DNA from: Terripilifer ovatus
GTDB taxonomy: Bacteria; Pseudomonadota; Alphaproteobacteria; Rhizobiales; Beijerinckiaceae
Direction of reading: 5' to 3'
Assembly (NCBI GenBank): GCA_029222685.1
Contig: JARHVB010000041.1
Coordinates: 1 to 64,000 of the forward strand
DNA length: 64,000 nucleotides
Part shown: in pieces, positions 42,370 to 51,849 of the stretch
Layout of the letters: each line of letters starts with the position of its first letter
Numbering within the stretch: position 1 is the stretch's first letter
Notes under the pieces: model-generated
What the model was told of the DNA's origin: nothing
Databases searched by the model: none
What the model saw: the letters and a program-made list of their open reading frames with translations, nothing else
Made by a program: the position numbers and the translations under genes

Positions 42370-44109
42370 ATGAGCAGCGAAGACGAGTTCCGCATCCGAC
42401 CAGGCCGCATCCGTTCGACGAGCGCGCAGCGCGCCAGACCGTTCATCGCCCAGGCCCTGGCCGCCGCCGAGCGTGCCGGCGGATCGGTCTCCCGCAAAGG
42501 GGCGATCGGTCCCGGTCACCGCTCTCGGTTCGGCCGCGGCCAGCGTGCATCGCTGCAGGCCAATCGGCTCATCACGTCCCGCTCGCGCGGCGCTGTCGTC
42601 AAGGCGCGTGTGATCCGCCACGGTGGACGCAACGCGCCGCTCGCGACTCACCTGAACTATCTGCGCCGCGAGGGCGTCACCCGGGACGGAGAAAAGGCGC
42701 GGCTGTTCGGACCTGGCGCCGATGACATCGACCCGAAGGCGTTCGCTGAGCGGTGCGAGGATGATCGGCACCATTTCCGGTTCATCGTTTCGCCCGACGA
42801 CGCCGTGGAAATGGCGGACCTCAAGACCTTTACGCATGATCTCGTCGGGCAGATGGAAAAGGACCTCGGCACCAAGCTCGATTGCGTCGCCGTCGATCAC
42901 TGGAACACCGAACATCCCCACGTCCATCTGATCGTGCGCGGTGTGCGCGAGGATGGCGAGAACCTCGTCATCTCCCGCGACTATATCAAGGAAGGCATGC
43001 GCGATCGGGCACGGGATCTGATCACGCAAGAGTTGGGGCCGCGCACCGATCACGAGATCCGCCGCACGCTTGAACGTCAGATCGAGACCGAGCGCTGGAC
43101 CAATCTTGATCGGCAGCTCGCCCGGGATAGCTACCGTACCGGCGTCGTCGACCTCGCGCCGCGGCCCGACCGCCAGCCCGACGAATTTCATGCGCTCAAA
43201 GTCGGGCGCCTACGCAAGCTCGAGTCGCTCGGCCTTGCCGACCAAATCGGCCCCGGCCAGTGGGCGATATCGGAGAACGCCGAGGCGACGCTACGCGAAC
43301 TCGGCGAGCGCGGTGACATCATCAAGCGCATCCATCGTGGTCTGTCCGAACGCGGAATTGAACGTGGCGCGGCCAGCTATGTGCTGGCTGGAGAGAGTCT
43401 GGACGATCCCGTCGTCGGCCGGCTGGTGGACCGCGGACTCGACGACGAGCTGAAGGGCACCGCCTATGCCGTCGTCGATGGCGCGGACGGCCGCACCCAT
43501 CACATCAAGCTCGCCGACCTCGATGCGGCCGGCGACAGCGCGCCGGGCTCCGTCGTCGAGCTGCGCAGGTTCGACGATGCGAAGGGGCAGCGCCGCGTGG
43601 CGCTGGCAGTCCGATCTGACCTCACGATCGAACAGCAGGTCACGGCGTCGGGCGCGACCTGGCTCGACCGGCAGGCAATTGCCCGCGAGCCGGTTGCGCT
43701 CGGCGGCGGAGGCTTCGGCGCGGAGGTGCGTGAAGCCCTGGACCGGCGCGCCGAACGTCTGATCGGGCAAGGTCTGGCCGAACGTCAGAAGCGCGGCGTC
43801 AGCTTCAGCCGCAACCTGATCGAGACGCTGCGCCGGCGCGAGCTGGACGCCTTCGGCGCCAGGCTCGCGGCAGAGAGCGGCCGCCCATTCAATCAGGCCG
43901 CGGCGGGAGAATACATCGCTGGCGCCTACCAGCGGCGCATCGCGCTCGCCTCCGGCCGCTTCGCGATGATCGACGACGGCCTCGGCTTCCAGCTCGTGCC
44001 CTGGTCGCCGTCACTCGAAAAACAGCTCGGCCGCCATGTCGCCGGTCTCGCCCGAAGCGACGGCGGCATCGATTGGAGCTTCGGCCGCAAACGGGGGCTC
44101 GGCCTGTGA
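42370..44109 (+). CDS. Relaxase, VirD2/RlxS-like (DUF3363)
   Basis: A 579-residue conjugative relaxase. The N-terminal third carries the family motifs: HLNYLRREG near 94-102 with candidate nucleophile Tyr97, HFRFIVSPDDA near 135-145, and the metal-binding HWNTEHPHVH at 177-186. The C-terminal two thirds match DUF3363. It should nick oriT, stay linked to the strand, and hand it to TraG. ATG 42370 is the first start in the conserved region. Confidence 0.9.
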   Translation: MSSEDEFRIRPGRIRSTSAQRARPFIAQALAAAERAGGSVSRKGAIGPGHRSRFGRGQRASLQANRLITSRSRGAVVKARVIRHGGRNAPLATHLNYLRREGVTRDGEKARLFGPGADDIDPKAFAERCEDDRHHFRFIVSPDDAVEMADLKTFTHDLVGQMEKDLGTKLDCVAVDHWNTEHPHVHLIVRGVREDGENLVISRDYIKEGMRDRARDLITQELGPRTDHEIRRTLERQIETERWTNLDRQLARDSYRTGVVDLAPRPDRQPDEFHALKVGRLRKLESLGLADQIGPGQWAISENAEATLRELGERGDIIKRIHRGLSERGIERGAASYVLAGESLDDPVVGRLVDRGLDDELKGTAYAVVDGADGRTHHIKLADLDAAGDSAPGSVVELRRFDDAKGQRRVALAVRSDLTIEQQVTASGATWLDRQAIAREPVALGGGGFGAEVREALDRRAERLIGQGLAERQKRGVSFSRNLIETLRRRELDAFGARLAAESGRPFNQAAAGEYIAGAYQRRIALASGRFAMIDDGLGFQLVPWSPSLEKQLGRHVAGLARSDGGIDWSFGRKRGLGL

Positions 44110-44140
44110 ACAGCGCGCCTCATCACGAAAGGACTCCGCT

Positions 44141-46123
44141 ATGTCGGCCACCAAAATCCTCTGGGGCCAAATCCTCCTCGTCTCCCTGATCGTGCTCACC
44201 ACGACCTGGACCGCGACGCAGTGGACGGCTTGGCAACTCGGCTTCCAACCACAGCTCGGCCGGCCTTGGTTCGAACTCTTCGGCTGGCCGATCTACTATC
44301 CGCCGGCGTTTTTCTGGTGGTGGTATTTCTACGACGCCTATGCACCCCGCGTTTTCGTCGAGGGCGCCTATATCGCGGCATCAGGTGGCTTCATCGCCAT
44401 CGCGGTCGCCATCGGCATGTCGGTCTGGCGTGCGCGCGAAGCCAAGAATGTCGAAACCTATGGGTCGGCCCGCTGGGCGCGCGCCGATGAAGTGCGGGCC
44501 GCCGGATTGCTCGGACCCGATGGCGTCGTAATCGGACGGTTCGACCACACCTACCTGCGTCATGACGGTCCGGAGCATGTGCTCTGTTTTGCGCCGACCC
44601 GCTCCGGCAAGGGCGTCGGCCTGGTCGTGCCTTCGCTGCTGACCTGGCCGGGCTCCGCCATCGTCCACGACATCAAGGGCGAGAATTGGCAGATCACAGC
44701 GGGCTTTCGTGCTCGGCATGGCCGCGTGCTGCTGTTCGATCCGACCAACGCGAAGTCCGCCGCCTACAATCCGCTTCTCGAGGTCCGCCGCGGTGAGTGG
44801 GAGGTCCGCGACGTCCAGAACATCGCCGACATCCTGGTTGACCCGGAAGGCAGCTTGGAAAAACGCAATCATTGGGAAAAGACCAGCCACGCGCTGCTGG
44901 TCGGCGCCATCCTCCACGTCCTCTATGCCGAGGCGGACAAGACGCTCGCGGGTGTCGCCGGCTTCCTGTCCGACCCCAAACGGCCGATCGAGTCGACACT
45001 CGCGGCCATGATGAAGACCGCGCATCTCGGCGAGGCCGGACCCCATCCGGTGATCGCCAGCGCTGCGCGTGAGTTGCTCAACAAATCCGACAACGAGCGT
45101 TCGGGCGTCTTGTCGACCGCGATGTCCTTTCTCGGCCTCTATCGCGATCCCGTTGTTGCAGAGGTGACGCGCCGCTGCGATTGGCGCATCATCGACATCG
45201 TCGGCGGAGCGCGGCCATCGACGCTCTACCTCGTAGTGCCGCCATCCGACATAGCGCGCACCAAGCCCCTGATCCGCCTGATCCTCAATCAGGTCGGACG
45301 CCGTTTGACGGAAGATCTCAACTCCAAAGGGCGGCGACATCGGCTGCTACTCATGCTCGACGAGTTTCCCGCGCTCGGGCGCCTCGACTTCTTCGAGAGC
45401 GCCTTGGCGTTCATGGCGGGCTATGGGCTGAAGAGCTTCCTGATCGCTCAGTCGCTCAATCAGATCGAGAAAGCCTACGGGCCGAACAATTCGATCCTCG
45501 ACAACTGCCATGTGAGGATCAGCTTCGCCACAAACGACGAGCGCACCGCCAAACGCGTTTCCGACGCGCTCGGGACGGCGACCGAGATGCGTGCGATGCG
45601 CAACTATGCCGGACACCGGCTCAGCCCGTGGCTCGGCCACCTGATGGTGTCGCGATCGGAGACCGCGCGCCCACTGCTGACGCCGGGCGAGGTGATGCAG
45701 CTCCCGCCTGCCGACGAGATCGTCATGGTCGCCGGCACGCCGCCGATCCGCGCGAAGAAGGCGCGCTACTTCGAGGATCGCCGCTTTCAGGAGCGCGTGC
45801 TGCCGTCGCCAGCGCTTACGAAGCCAGCCGCGGGAAAGCCGGACGATTGGAGCGCCCTGCCATTGCCGGCGCGTCCGCAGCACGATCCATCCGCTCCGCA
45901 GGACGGCACGGGCGACGACGACTCGACCGGGTCGGAACGCCGTCGCCAACCCGAGCTCGCCACGGCGAGGACCGTCGAGAAGCCGCCGGTCGATAACGAG
46001 TTCGACTTCGAACGTGGGAACGACGCCGATGACGACGCCGCCCGCGCGAGCAGGCTGAACCAGGTCATGCAGGGCGTCGCGCGGCAAGTCTCGCTCGATC
46101 CCAACGACTGCATGGACCTTTGA
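44141..46123 (+). CDS. traG: Type IV coupling protein TraG/VirD4
   Basis: A 660-residue inner-membrane ATPase that links the relaxase-DNA complex to the secretion channel. Two N-terminal transmembrane segments (ILLVSLIVLTTTWTA and YIAASGGFIAIAVAIGMSV) are followed by VETYGSARWA, Walker A APTRSGKG at 151-158 and Walker B LLLMLDEFPALG near 400. AQSLNQIEKAYGPNNSILDNCHVRISFATND is a strong TraG mark. The C-terminal 100 residues are acidic and low-complexity. GAAAGGA precedes the ATG. Confidence 0.95.
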   Translation: MSATKILWGQILLVSLIVLTTTWTATQWTAWQLGFQPQLGRPWFELFGWPIYYPPAFFWWWYFYDAYAPRVFVEGAYIAASGGFIAIAVAIGMSVWRAREAKNVETYGSARWARADEVRAAGLLGPDGVVIGRFDHTYLRHDGPEHVLCFAPTRSGKGVGLVVPSLLTWPGSAIVHDIKGENWQITAGFRARHGRVLLFDPTNAKSAAYNPLLEVRRGEWEVRDVQNIADILVDPEGSLEKRNHWEKTSHALLVGAILHVLYAEADKTLAGVAGFLSDPKRPIESTLAAMMKTAHLGEAGPHPVIASAARELLNKSDNERSGVLSTAMSFLGLYRDPVVAEVTRRCDWRIIDIVGGARPSTLYLVVPPSDIARTKPLIRLILNQVGRRLTEDLNSKGRRHRLLLMLDEFPALGRLDFFESALAFMAGYGLKSFLIAQSLNQIEKAYGPNNSILDNCHVRISFATNDERTAKRVSDALGTATEMRAMRNYAGHRLSPWLGHLMVSRSETARPLLTPGEVMQLPPADEIVMVAGTPPIRAKKARYFEDRRFQERVLPSPALTKPAAGKPDDWSALPLPARPQHDPSAPQDGTGDDDSTGSERRRQPELATARTVEKPPVDNEFDFERGNDADDDAARASRLNQVMQGVARQVSLDPNDCMDL

Positions 46124-46134
46124 GCGCACCACCA

Positions 46135-46566
46135 ATGAAGGTTCCGAAAAAGCAGCGCCTTTCAGTCTATCTCGATCCGGATGTCATGAAGGCGCTCGCC
46201 GCCTATGCCGGGCGGCGCGATCAGTCGCTGTCGCTTGTCGCCGAAGCAGCGATCGCATCCTTTCTGTCGCCGGACGCCGCCGAGCGTCAGGAAGCCGCGA
46301 CCACCAAGCGGTTGGATCAGCTCGACCGGCGGATGACCCGCATGGAACGCGACCTCGGCATTTCCGTGGAGATGCTTGCGGTGTTCGTCCGCCACTGGCT
46401 TACCACCAATCCACCTTTACCGGAGCCCGCTCAGGCGGCCGCACGCGCACAGGCGGGCGAGCGGTACGACGCCTTCGTCGCCGCGCTCGGCCGGCGACTC
46501 GCCAAGGGGCCGAAGGTGCGCGAGGAGATTTCCGAAGACGTCACAGGCATCGCGGGCGCGGAATAA
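46135..46566 (+). CDS. CopG-family ribbon-helix-helix protein
   Basis: A 143-residue protein with an N-terminal ribbon-helix-helix (KKQRLSVYLDPDVMKALAAYAGRRDQSLSLVAEAAIASFL) and a C-terminal helical region with heptad-like spacing (TTKRLDQLDRRMTRMERDLGISVEMLAVFVRHWL). In this ICE family it stands regularly between traG and trbB and is a likely regulator of the Trb operon. ATG 46135 is preferred to a TTG that overlaps the traG stop. Confidence 0.85.
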   Translation: MKVPKKQRLSVYLDPDVMKALAAYAGRRDQSLSLVAEAAIASFLSPDAAERQEAATTKRLDQLDRRMTRMERDLGISVEMLAVFVRHWLTTNPPLPEPAQAAARAQAGERYDAFVAALGRRLAKGPKVREEISEDVTGIAGAE

Positions 46567-46696
46567 CCACCGCGCAACGTCTCGCAAGAGTCCGGCAGTT
46601 CCGCCGTGTCCCTGTCTTTGTACGCCAGAGCACTACGCCCCCGTTCTGCTTGTTGTCATGCCCTGATTTCTGCCTCTTCTACTGATCCCCGATCCA

Positions 46697-46716
46697 GGGC
46701 CGCGTGTTTGCGGCCC
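46697..46716 (+). promoter_or_regulatory. Hairpin in the trbB leader
   Basis: GGGCCGC (46697-46703) and GCGGCCC (46710-46716) form a perfect 7-bp stem with a six-base loop, twenty bases before the trbB start. No T-run follows, so it is unlike a terminator; it may be a regulatory structure or operator at the head of the Trb operon. Confidence 0.4.
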
Positions 46717-46735
46717 CGCGCAGAATGGGGACGAC

Positions 46736-47719
46736 ATGGCGGTTTCTCACCAGCAATCAGAGGCGATCCTTCGAGGCGCGCGCATGTTGCGCACCGCCCT
46801 CGGCCCCGCCATCGCCGGATTCCTGGAAGACCCGTCGATCGTCGAGGTGATGCTCAATCCCGACGGGCGGCTCTGGATCGACCGGCTGTCCGAGGGGCTC
46901 TCCGACACCGGAGAGCGGCTGTCGCCCGCGGACGGCGAGCGCATCGTCCGCCTCGTCGCGCATCATGTCGGTGCCGAAGTTCATTCCGGTTCACCGCGCG
47001 TTTCGGCGGAGCTTCCCGAAACGGGGGAGCGGTTCGAAGGCCTCCTGCCTCCTGTCGTCGCGGCCCCGGCGTTCGCGATCCGCAAACCGGCCGTCGCCGT
47101 CTTCACGCTCGCTGACTACGTCGCTGCGGAGATCATGTCTGCCGAACAGGCTGAGATCCTCCGCCGCGCCGTCGCGGACCGCCGCAACATCCTCGTTGCC
47201 GGCGGCACCTCGACCGGCAAGACCACGCTCACCAACGCCTTGCTCGCCGAAGTGTCGAAGACCTTCGACCGCGTCGTGCTGATCGAGGACACGCGCGAGC
47301 TGCAATGCGCCGCGCCCAACCTGGTCGCCATGCGGACGAAGGATGGCGTCGCATCGCTCTCCGATCTCGTCCGCTCCTCGCTTCGCTTGCGCCCCGATCG
47401 CATTCCGATTGGAGAGGTGCGCGGCGCCGAGGCGCTGGATTTGCTCAAGGCCTGGGGGACGGGCCACCCGGGCGGCATCGGCACGATCCACGCTGGCACC
47501 GCGCTTGGCGCGCTGCGCCGCCTCGAGCAGCTCATTCAGGAAGCCGTCATCACTGTCCCGCGCGCGCTGATCGCCGAGACCATCGATCTCGTCGCAGTTC
47601 TCAGCGGCCGCGGCTCGACCCGTCGCCTCGCCGAACTCGCCCGCGTCGAAGGTCTTCAGCCAGACGGCGACTACCGCGTCATCCCCGCAACCCAGCCCGC
47701 TCGAGGAGATTCCACATGA
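46736..47719 (+). CDS. trbB: Conjugal transfer ATPase TrbB
   Basis: A 327-residue VirB11-type hexameric ATPase of the mating-pair apparatus. Marks: [32 protein letters not shown], Walker [11 protein letters not shown] near 156-165, the Asp box [12 protein letters not shown], Walker B-like [37 protein letters not shown]. It heads the Trb operon and overlaps trbC by four bases. Confidence 0.95.
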   Translation: MAVSHQQSEAILRGARMLRTALGPAIAGFLEDPSIVEVMLNPDGRLWIDRLSEGLSDTGERLSPADGERIVRLVAHHVGAEVHSGSPRVSAELPETGERFEGLLPPVVAAPAFAIRKPAVAVFTLADYVAAEIMSAEQAEILRRAVADRRNILVAGGTSTGKTTLTNALLAEVSKTFDRVVLIEDTRELQCAAPNLVAMRTKDGVASLSDLVRSSLRLRPDRIPIGEVRGAEALDLLKAWGTGHPGGIGTIHAGTALGALRRLEQLIQEAVITVPRALIAETIDLVAVLSGRGSTRRLAELARVEGLQPDGDYRVIPATQPARGDST

Positions 47720-48048
47720 TCCGCCATGCCCTGCGCACGCGCCGTCATATCGCGACCGCCGTGTCCGTCACCGTCGTCAGCATGATGCTGGCCCCGGCCG
47801 CTTACGCTTCCGGCTCCTCCATGCCGTGGGAAGCGCCGCTGCAATCGATCCTCGAATCCATCGAGGGGCCGGTCGCCAAGATCATCGCCGTGATGATCAT
47901 CATCATCACCGGCCTGACACTGGCCTTCGGCGATACATCAGGCGGCGCGCGGAAGCTGATCCAGATCGTCTTCGGCCTCTCGATCGCCTTCGCCGCGTCG
48001 AGCTTCTTCCTGTCGTTCTTCTCGTTCGGCGGCGGAGCGCTCGTCTGA
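47716..48048 (+). CDS. trbC: Pilin precursor TrbC
   Basis: A 110-residue pilin subunit of the VirB2/TrbC family. A long signal region ([31 protein letters not shown]) is followed by two hydrophobic helices (IIAVMIIIITGLTLAFG and LIQIVFGLSIAFAASSFFLSFF) joined by a short polar loop. It should be processed by the TraF peptidase encoded upstream. Its stop overlaps the trbD start. Confidence 0.92.
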   Translation: MIRHALRTRRHIATAVSVTVVSMMLAPAAYASGSSMPWEAPLQSILESIEGPVAKIIAVMIIIITGLTLAFGDTSGGARKLIQIVFGLSIAFAASSFFLSFFSFGGGALV

Positions 48049-48329
48049 TGGCGAGCCTGATCGACAGCGCCGGCGACGTGCCCGGCTACGCCGTCCCGGT
48101 CCATCGGGCGCTCACCGAACACATCCTGCTCGGCGGCGCGCCGCGCTCCATCGCGATCCTCAACGGCACGCTGGCGGCGGCGCTCGGCCTCGGCCTGCGG
48201 CTCTGGCTGGTCGGTCTCGGGCTCTGGGCGATCGGGCATTTCGCGGCCGTGTGGGCAGCCAAACGCGATCCGCAATTCGTCGACGTGGTGCGCCGTCACC
48301 TGCGCATCCCCGGCCACCTGAGCGCGTGA
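48048..48329 (+). CDS. trbD: Conjugal transfer protein TrbD
   Basis: A 93-residue VirB3-like inner-membrane protein: YAVPVHRALTEHILLGGAPRSIAILNGTLAAALGLGLRLWLVGLGLWAIGHFAAVWAAKRDPQF. It contains the usual hydrophobic hairpin and the C-terminal RRHLRIPGHL. It works with TrbE in pilus assembly. Confidence 0.92.
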   Translation: MASLIDSAGDVPGYAVPVHRALTEHILLGGAPRSIAILNGTLAAALGLGLRLWLVGLGLWAIGHFAAVWAAKRDPQFVDVVRRHLRIPGHLSA

Positions 48330-48336
48330 GGCCTCG

Positions 48337-50775
48337 ATGATGAACCTTGCCGAATATCGCCGAACCTCAATCCGCCTCGCGGATTTCCTACCCTGGGCCG
48401 CGCTCGTGGGCGAGGGCATCGTCCTCAACAAGGACGGCAGCTTCCAACGCACCGCCCGCTTCCGCGGTCCTGACCTCGACTCCGCCGTGCCGGCCGAACT
48501 CGTCGCTGTCGCCGGCCGGCTCAACAACGCCTTCCGCCGGCTCGGCTCGGGATGGGCGATTTTCGTCGAGGCGCAGCGCCATGGCGCCGGCGCCTATCCG
48601 GCGAGCCGTTTTCCCGAGGCGGCGTCCGCCTTGGTCGACGCCGAGCGCAAGGCCGATTTCGAGGAAGACGCCTCGCATTTCGAGTCGAGCTACTTCCTGA
48701 CCTTCGTCTATCTACCGCCGGCCGAGGACGCCGCCCGCGCCGAGAGCTGGCTCTATGAAGGCAAGGCCGACAACGGCCTTGACCCTCATGAGGCGTTGCG
48801 CGGCTTCGCTGATCGCACCGACCGCGTGCTTCAGCTCATCGAGAACTTCATGCCGGAATGCGCATGGCTCGATGACGGCGAGACGCTGACCTATCTCCAT
48901 TCGACCGTTTCGACCAAGCGCCATCGCGTGCGCGTGCCCGAGACGCCGATGTATCTCGACGCGTTGCTGGCCGATCAACCGCTCATCGGCGGACTGGAGC
49001 CGCGGCTGGGCGAGACGCATCTCCGCATCCTCACCATTGTCGGTTTTCCGACCGCGACCACGCCCGGGCTGCTCGACGACCTCAACCGGCTGGCCTTTCC
49101 ATATCGCTGGTCGACGCGCGCCGTCCTTCTCGACAAGACCGACGCCACCAAACTGCTCACCAAGATCCGGCGGCAATGGTTCGCCAAGCGCAAGAGCATC
49201 ATGGCGATTCTCAAGGAGGTGATGACCAACGAGGCTTCGGTGCTCGTCGACACCGATGCGGCGAACAAGGCGGCCGATGCCGACCTCGCGCTGCAGGAAC
49301 TCGGCGCCGACTATGCCGGTCAGGCCTATGTCACCGCGACGGTCGCCGTGTGGGACGCCGATCCACGCATCGCAGCCGAGAAGCTGCGCCTGGTGGAGAA
49401 GATCGTTCAGGGCCGCGATTTCACCGCAATGTCAGAAACGATCAACGCCGTGGACGCCTGGCTTGGGTCGCTGCCGGGCCATGTCTACGCCAACGTCCGG
49501 CAACCGCCGATCTCGACGCTCAATCTCGCCCATATGATTCCGCTGTCGGCGGTGTGGGCGGGGCCGGAACGGGACGAGCATCTCGGGCAACCCCCCTTGC
49601 TCTACGGCAGGACCGAAGGATCGACCCCGTTCCGGTTTTCCCTTCATGTCGGCGACGTCGGCCACGCGCTGGTCGTCGGGCCAACCGGTGCGGGGAAGTC
49701 CGTGCTGCTGGCGCTGATGGCGTTCCAATTTCGGCGCTATCCCCGCTCACAGGTCTTCGCCTTCGACTTCGGCGGCTCGATCCGTGCGGCCGCGCTGTCC
49801 ATGGGCGGTGACTGGCACGATCTCGGCGGCGGCCTGACAGAAGACGCCGCTGACAGTGTCTCGCTGCAACCGCTCGCCGGCATACACCATGTGCCGGAAC
49901 GCGCGTGGGCGGCTGATTGGATCGTCGCGATCTTGCAGCGCGAGGGCGTGACGATCGCGCCAGAGGTGAAGGAATACATCTGGACGGCGCTGACCTCGCT
50001 GGCGAGCGCACCTGTAGGCGAACGCACGCTCACCGGACTCGCCGTCCTCCTTCAATCGAACGACCTCAAGCAGGCGCTTCGGCCCTATTGTGTTGGGGGC
50101 GCCTACGGCCGCTTGCTCGACGCCGAGAGCGAGCATCTTGGCGAAGCCTTTGTGCAGGCGTTCGAGACCGAGGGCCTGATCGGCACGGCCGCCGCACCGG
50201 CCGTGCTCGCCTATCTCTTCCACCGAATCGAGGACCGCCTCGACGGCAGCCCCACGCTGCTCATTATCGACGAAGGCTGGCTGGCGCTCGATGACGAAGA
50301 TTTCGCCGGCCAGCTTCGCGAGTGGCTGAAGACCCTTCGCAAGAAGAACGCGTCCGTCGTCTTCGCCACCCAATCGCTCTCCGACATCGACAGCTCGGCG
50401 ATCGCCCCGGCCATCGTCGAGAGCTGTCAGACCCGGCTGCTATTGCCGAATGAGCGCGCGATCGAGCCGCAGATCACGGCGATCTATCGGCGCTTCGGAC
50501 TCAACGATCGCCAGATCGAGATCCTCGCCCGCGCAATGCCGAAGCGCGACTACTACTGCCAATCCCGCCGCGGCAACCGGCTCTTCGAACTTGGTCTGTC
50601 CGACGTGGCGTTGGCGCTCTGCGCCGCCTCCTCAAAAACTGATCAGGCTGCGATCGAGCGCGTCGTCGCAGAACACGGCCGCGAGGGTTTCCTGCCGGCC
50701 TGGCTGCGTCTGCGCGGCGTCGCCTGGGCCGCCGACCTCATCCCCAACCTCAACAACCTGGAGACCCAGCCATGA
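48337..50775 (+). CDS. trbE: Conjugal transfer ATPase TrbE
   Basis: An 812-residue VirB4-type ATPase that powers pilus biogenesis. N-terminal MMNLAEYRRTSIRLADFLPWAALV, Walker A GPTGAGKSVLL near residue 448, and Walker B TLLIIDEGWLALDD near 640, followed by FATQSLSDIDSSAIAPAIVESCQTRLLLPN. Length is normal. Start is one of two adjacent ATGs (48337 or 48340). It overlaps trbJ by four bases. Confidence 0.95.
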   Translation: MMNLAEYRRTSIRLADFLPWAALVGEGIVLNKDGSFQRTARFRGPDLDSAVPAELVAVAGRLNNAFRRLGSGWAIFVEAQRHGAGAYPASRFPEAASALVDAERKADFEEDASHFESSYFLTFVYLPPAEDAARAESWLYEGKADNGLDPHEALRGFADRTDRVLQLIENFMPECAWLDDGETLTYLHSTVSTKRHRVRVPETPMYLDALLADQPLIGGLEPRLGETHLRILTIVGFPTATTPGLLDDLNRLAFPYRWSTRAVLLDKTDATKLLTKIRRQWFAKRKSIMAILKEVMTNEASVLVDTDAANKAADADLALQELGADYAGQAYVTATVAVWDADPRIAAEKLRLVEKIVQGRDFTAMSETINAVDAWLGSLPGHVYANVRQPPISTLNLAHMIPLSAVWAGPERDEHLGQPPLLYGRTEGSTPFRFSLHVGDVGHALVVGPTGAGKSVLLALMAFQFRRYPRSQVFAFDFGGSIRAAALSMGGDWHDLGGGLTEDAADSVSLQPLAGIHHVPERAWAADWIVAILQREGVTIAPEVKEYIWTALTSLASAPVGERTLTGLAVLLQSNDLKQALRPYCVGGAYGRLLDAESEHLGEAFVQAFETEGLIGTAAAPAVLAYLFHRIEDRLDGSPTLLIIDEGWLALDDEDFAGQLREWLKTLRKKNASVVFATQSLSDIDSSAIAPAIVESCQTRLLLPNERAIEPQITAIYRRFGLNDRQIEILARAMPKRDYYCQSRRGNRLFELGLSDVALALCAASSKTDQAAIERVVAEHGREGFLPAWLRLRGVAWAADLIPNLNNLETQP

Positions 50776-51533
50776 TCTTCCGTCGCTCGCGCGCGGCGCT
50801 TCTTGCCGCATCCATTCTTTCGATCCCCGTGGCGCTGTCGCCCCTGATGGTCCAGCCGGCTTCCGCGCAGTGGATCGTCTACGACCCGACGAACTACGTA
50901 CAGAATGTTCTCTCCGCTGCTCGTGCGCTGGAGCAGATCAACAATCAGATCACCTCGCTTCAGAATGAGGCGACGATGCTGATCAACCAGGCGCGAAACC
51001 TCGCGAGCCTGCCTTACTCCTCGCTTCAACGCATGCAGCAGTCCGTGCAGCGGACGCAGCAGCTCCTCGGCCAGGCGCAGCGTATCGCCTACGACGTCCA
51101 GCAGATCGACCAGGCGTTCACTTCCACATACGGCAACGCGTCGATGTCCGCCTCCGACCAGCAGCTCGTGGCGCAGGCACGCGAGCGCTGGCAGAACACC
51201 GTCGGCGGCCTGCAGGACGCCATGCGGGTACAGGCCGGCGTCGTCGGCAATATCGACACCAACCGTGCCGAGATGTCAGCGCTCATCGGCCAAAGCCAGG
51301 GCGCGACCGGCGCCCTACAGGCGTCGCAGGCCGGCAATCAGCTCCTCGCGCTCCAGGCCCAGCAGCTCGCCGATCTCACGGCCGTCGTTGTCGCGAACGG
51401 GCGGGCTCAAGCGCTGACCGAAGCGGAGCGCGCGGCGGCTGTCGAGCAGGGTCGCGAGCAGCGCCGCCGCTTCCTGACCCCCGGCAGCGGCTATCAGCCC
51501 GGCAACGCTCGCATGTTCCCGAATGTCAACTAA
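50772..51533 (+). CDS. trbJ: Conjugal transfer protein TrbJ
   Basis: A 253-residue VirB5-like protein, exported by a signal peptide (FRRSRAALLAASILSIPVALSPLMVQPASA). The mature part is Gln-rich and coiled-coil-like (YVQNVLSAARALEQINNQITSLQNEATMLINQARNLASLPYSSL). It is a minor pilus or adhesin component. Confidence 0.92.
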   Translation: MIFRRSRAALLAASILSIPVALSPLMVQPASAQWIVYDPTNYVQNVLSAARALEQINNQITSLQNEATMLINQARNLASLPYSSLQRMQQSVQRTQQLLGQAQRIAYDVQQIDQAFTSTYGNASMSASDQQLVAQARERWQNTVGGLQDAMRVQAGVVGNIDTNRAEMSALIGQSQGATGALQASQAGNQLLALQAQQLADLTAVVVANGRAQALTEAERAAAVEQGREQRRRFLTPGSGYQPGNARMFPNVN

Positions 51534-51555
51534 GGCCCCTCACGAGGATCATGTC

Positions 51556-51846
51556 ATGGACGGCAAGCTTCTAGCGCGCCTCGGCGCCATCGTCTTCGTC
51601 GCCCTCGCCATCACCGCGACGGCGATCGAGATGACCCGGAAAAAGGAAGAGCCGGCCGGCCAGGTGCTGCGGCCAGTTGAGGTCACCCCGGCCGATCCGC
51701 TGCGCCAGGCACAACGGCGCTGCCAACTGCTCGGCGAGGCCGCTTCACGCGATTCCGAATGCTTGCGCACCTGGGCCGAAACTCGCGAGCGCTTTCTCGG
51801 CGCTGCGCCCGCGCCAGCATCGCCTCAGCGTCACAACGGGCGGTGA
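51556..51846 (+). CDS. trbK: TrbK-like entry exclusion/small Trb protein
   Basis: A 96-residue protein with one N-terminal transmembrane helix (LARLGAIVFVALAITATAIEM) and a conserved CQLLGEAASRDSECLRTWAETRERFLG block, the pattern of the putative entry-exclusion TrbK-alt family. ATG 51556 has GAGG upstream. Position between trbJ and trbL agrees. It may block uptake of a second copy of the element, as TrbK does in IncP plasmids; that role is inferred. Confidence 0.82.
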   Translation: MDGKLLARLGAIVFVALAITATAIEMTRKKEEPAGQVLRPVEVTPADPLRQAQRRCQLLGEAASRDSECLRTWAETRERFLGAAPAPASPQRHNGR

Positions 51847-51849
51847 TCT

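Noticed and set aside
42122-42373. An 83-codon frame that overlaps both the transglycosylase and relaxase genes by four bases
   Set aside because: The overlaps look inviting, but the protein has no coherent composition and the stretch holds the oriT-like site; left as non-coding with some doubt.
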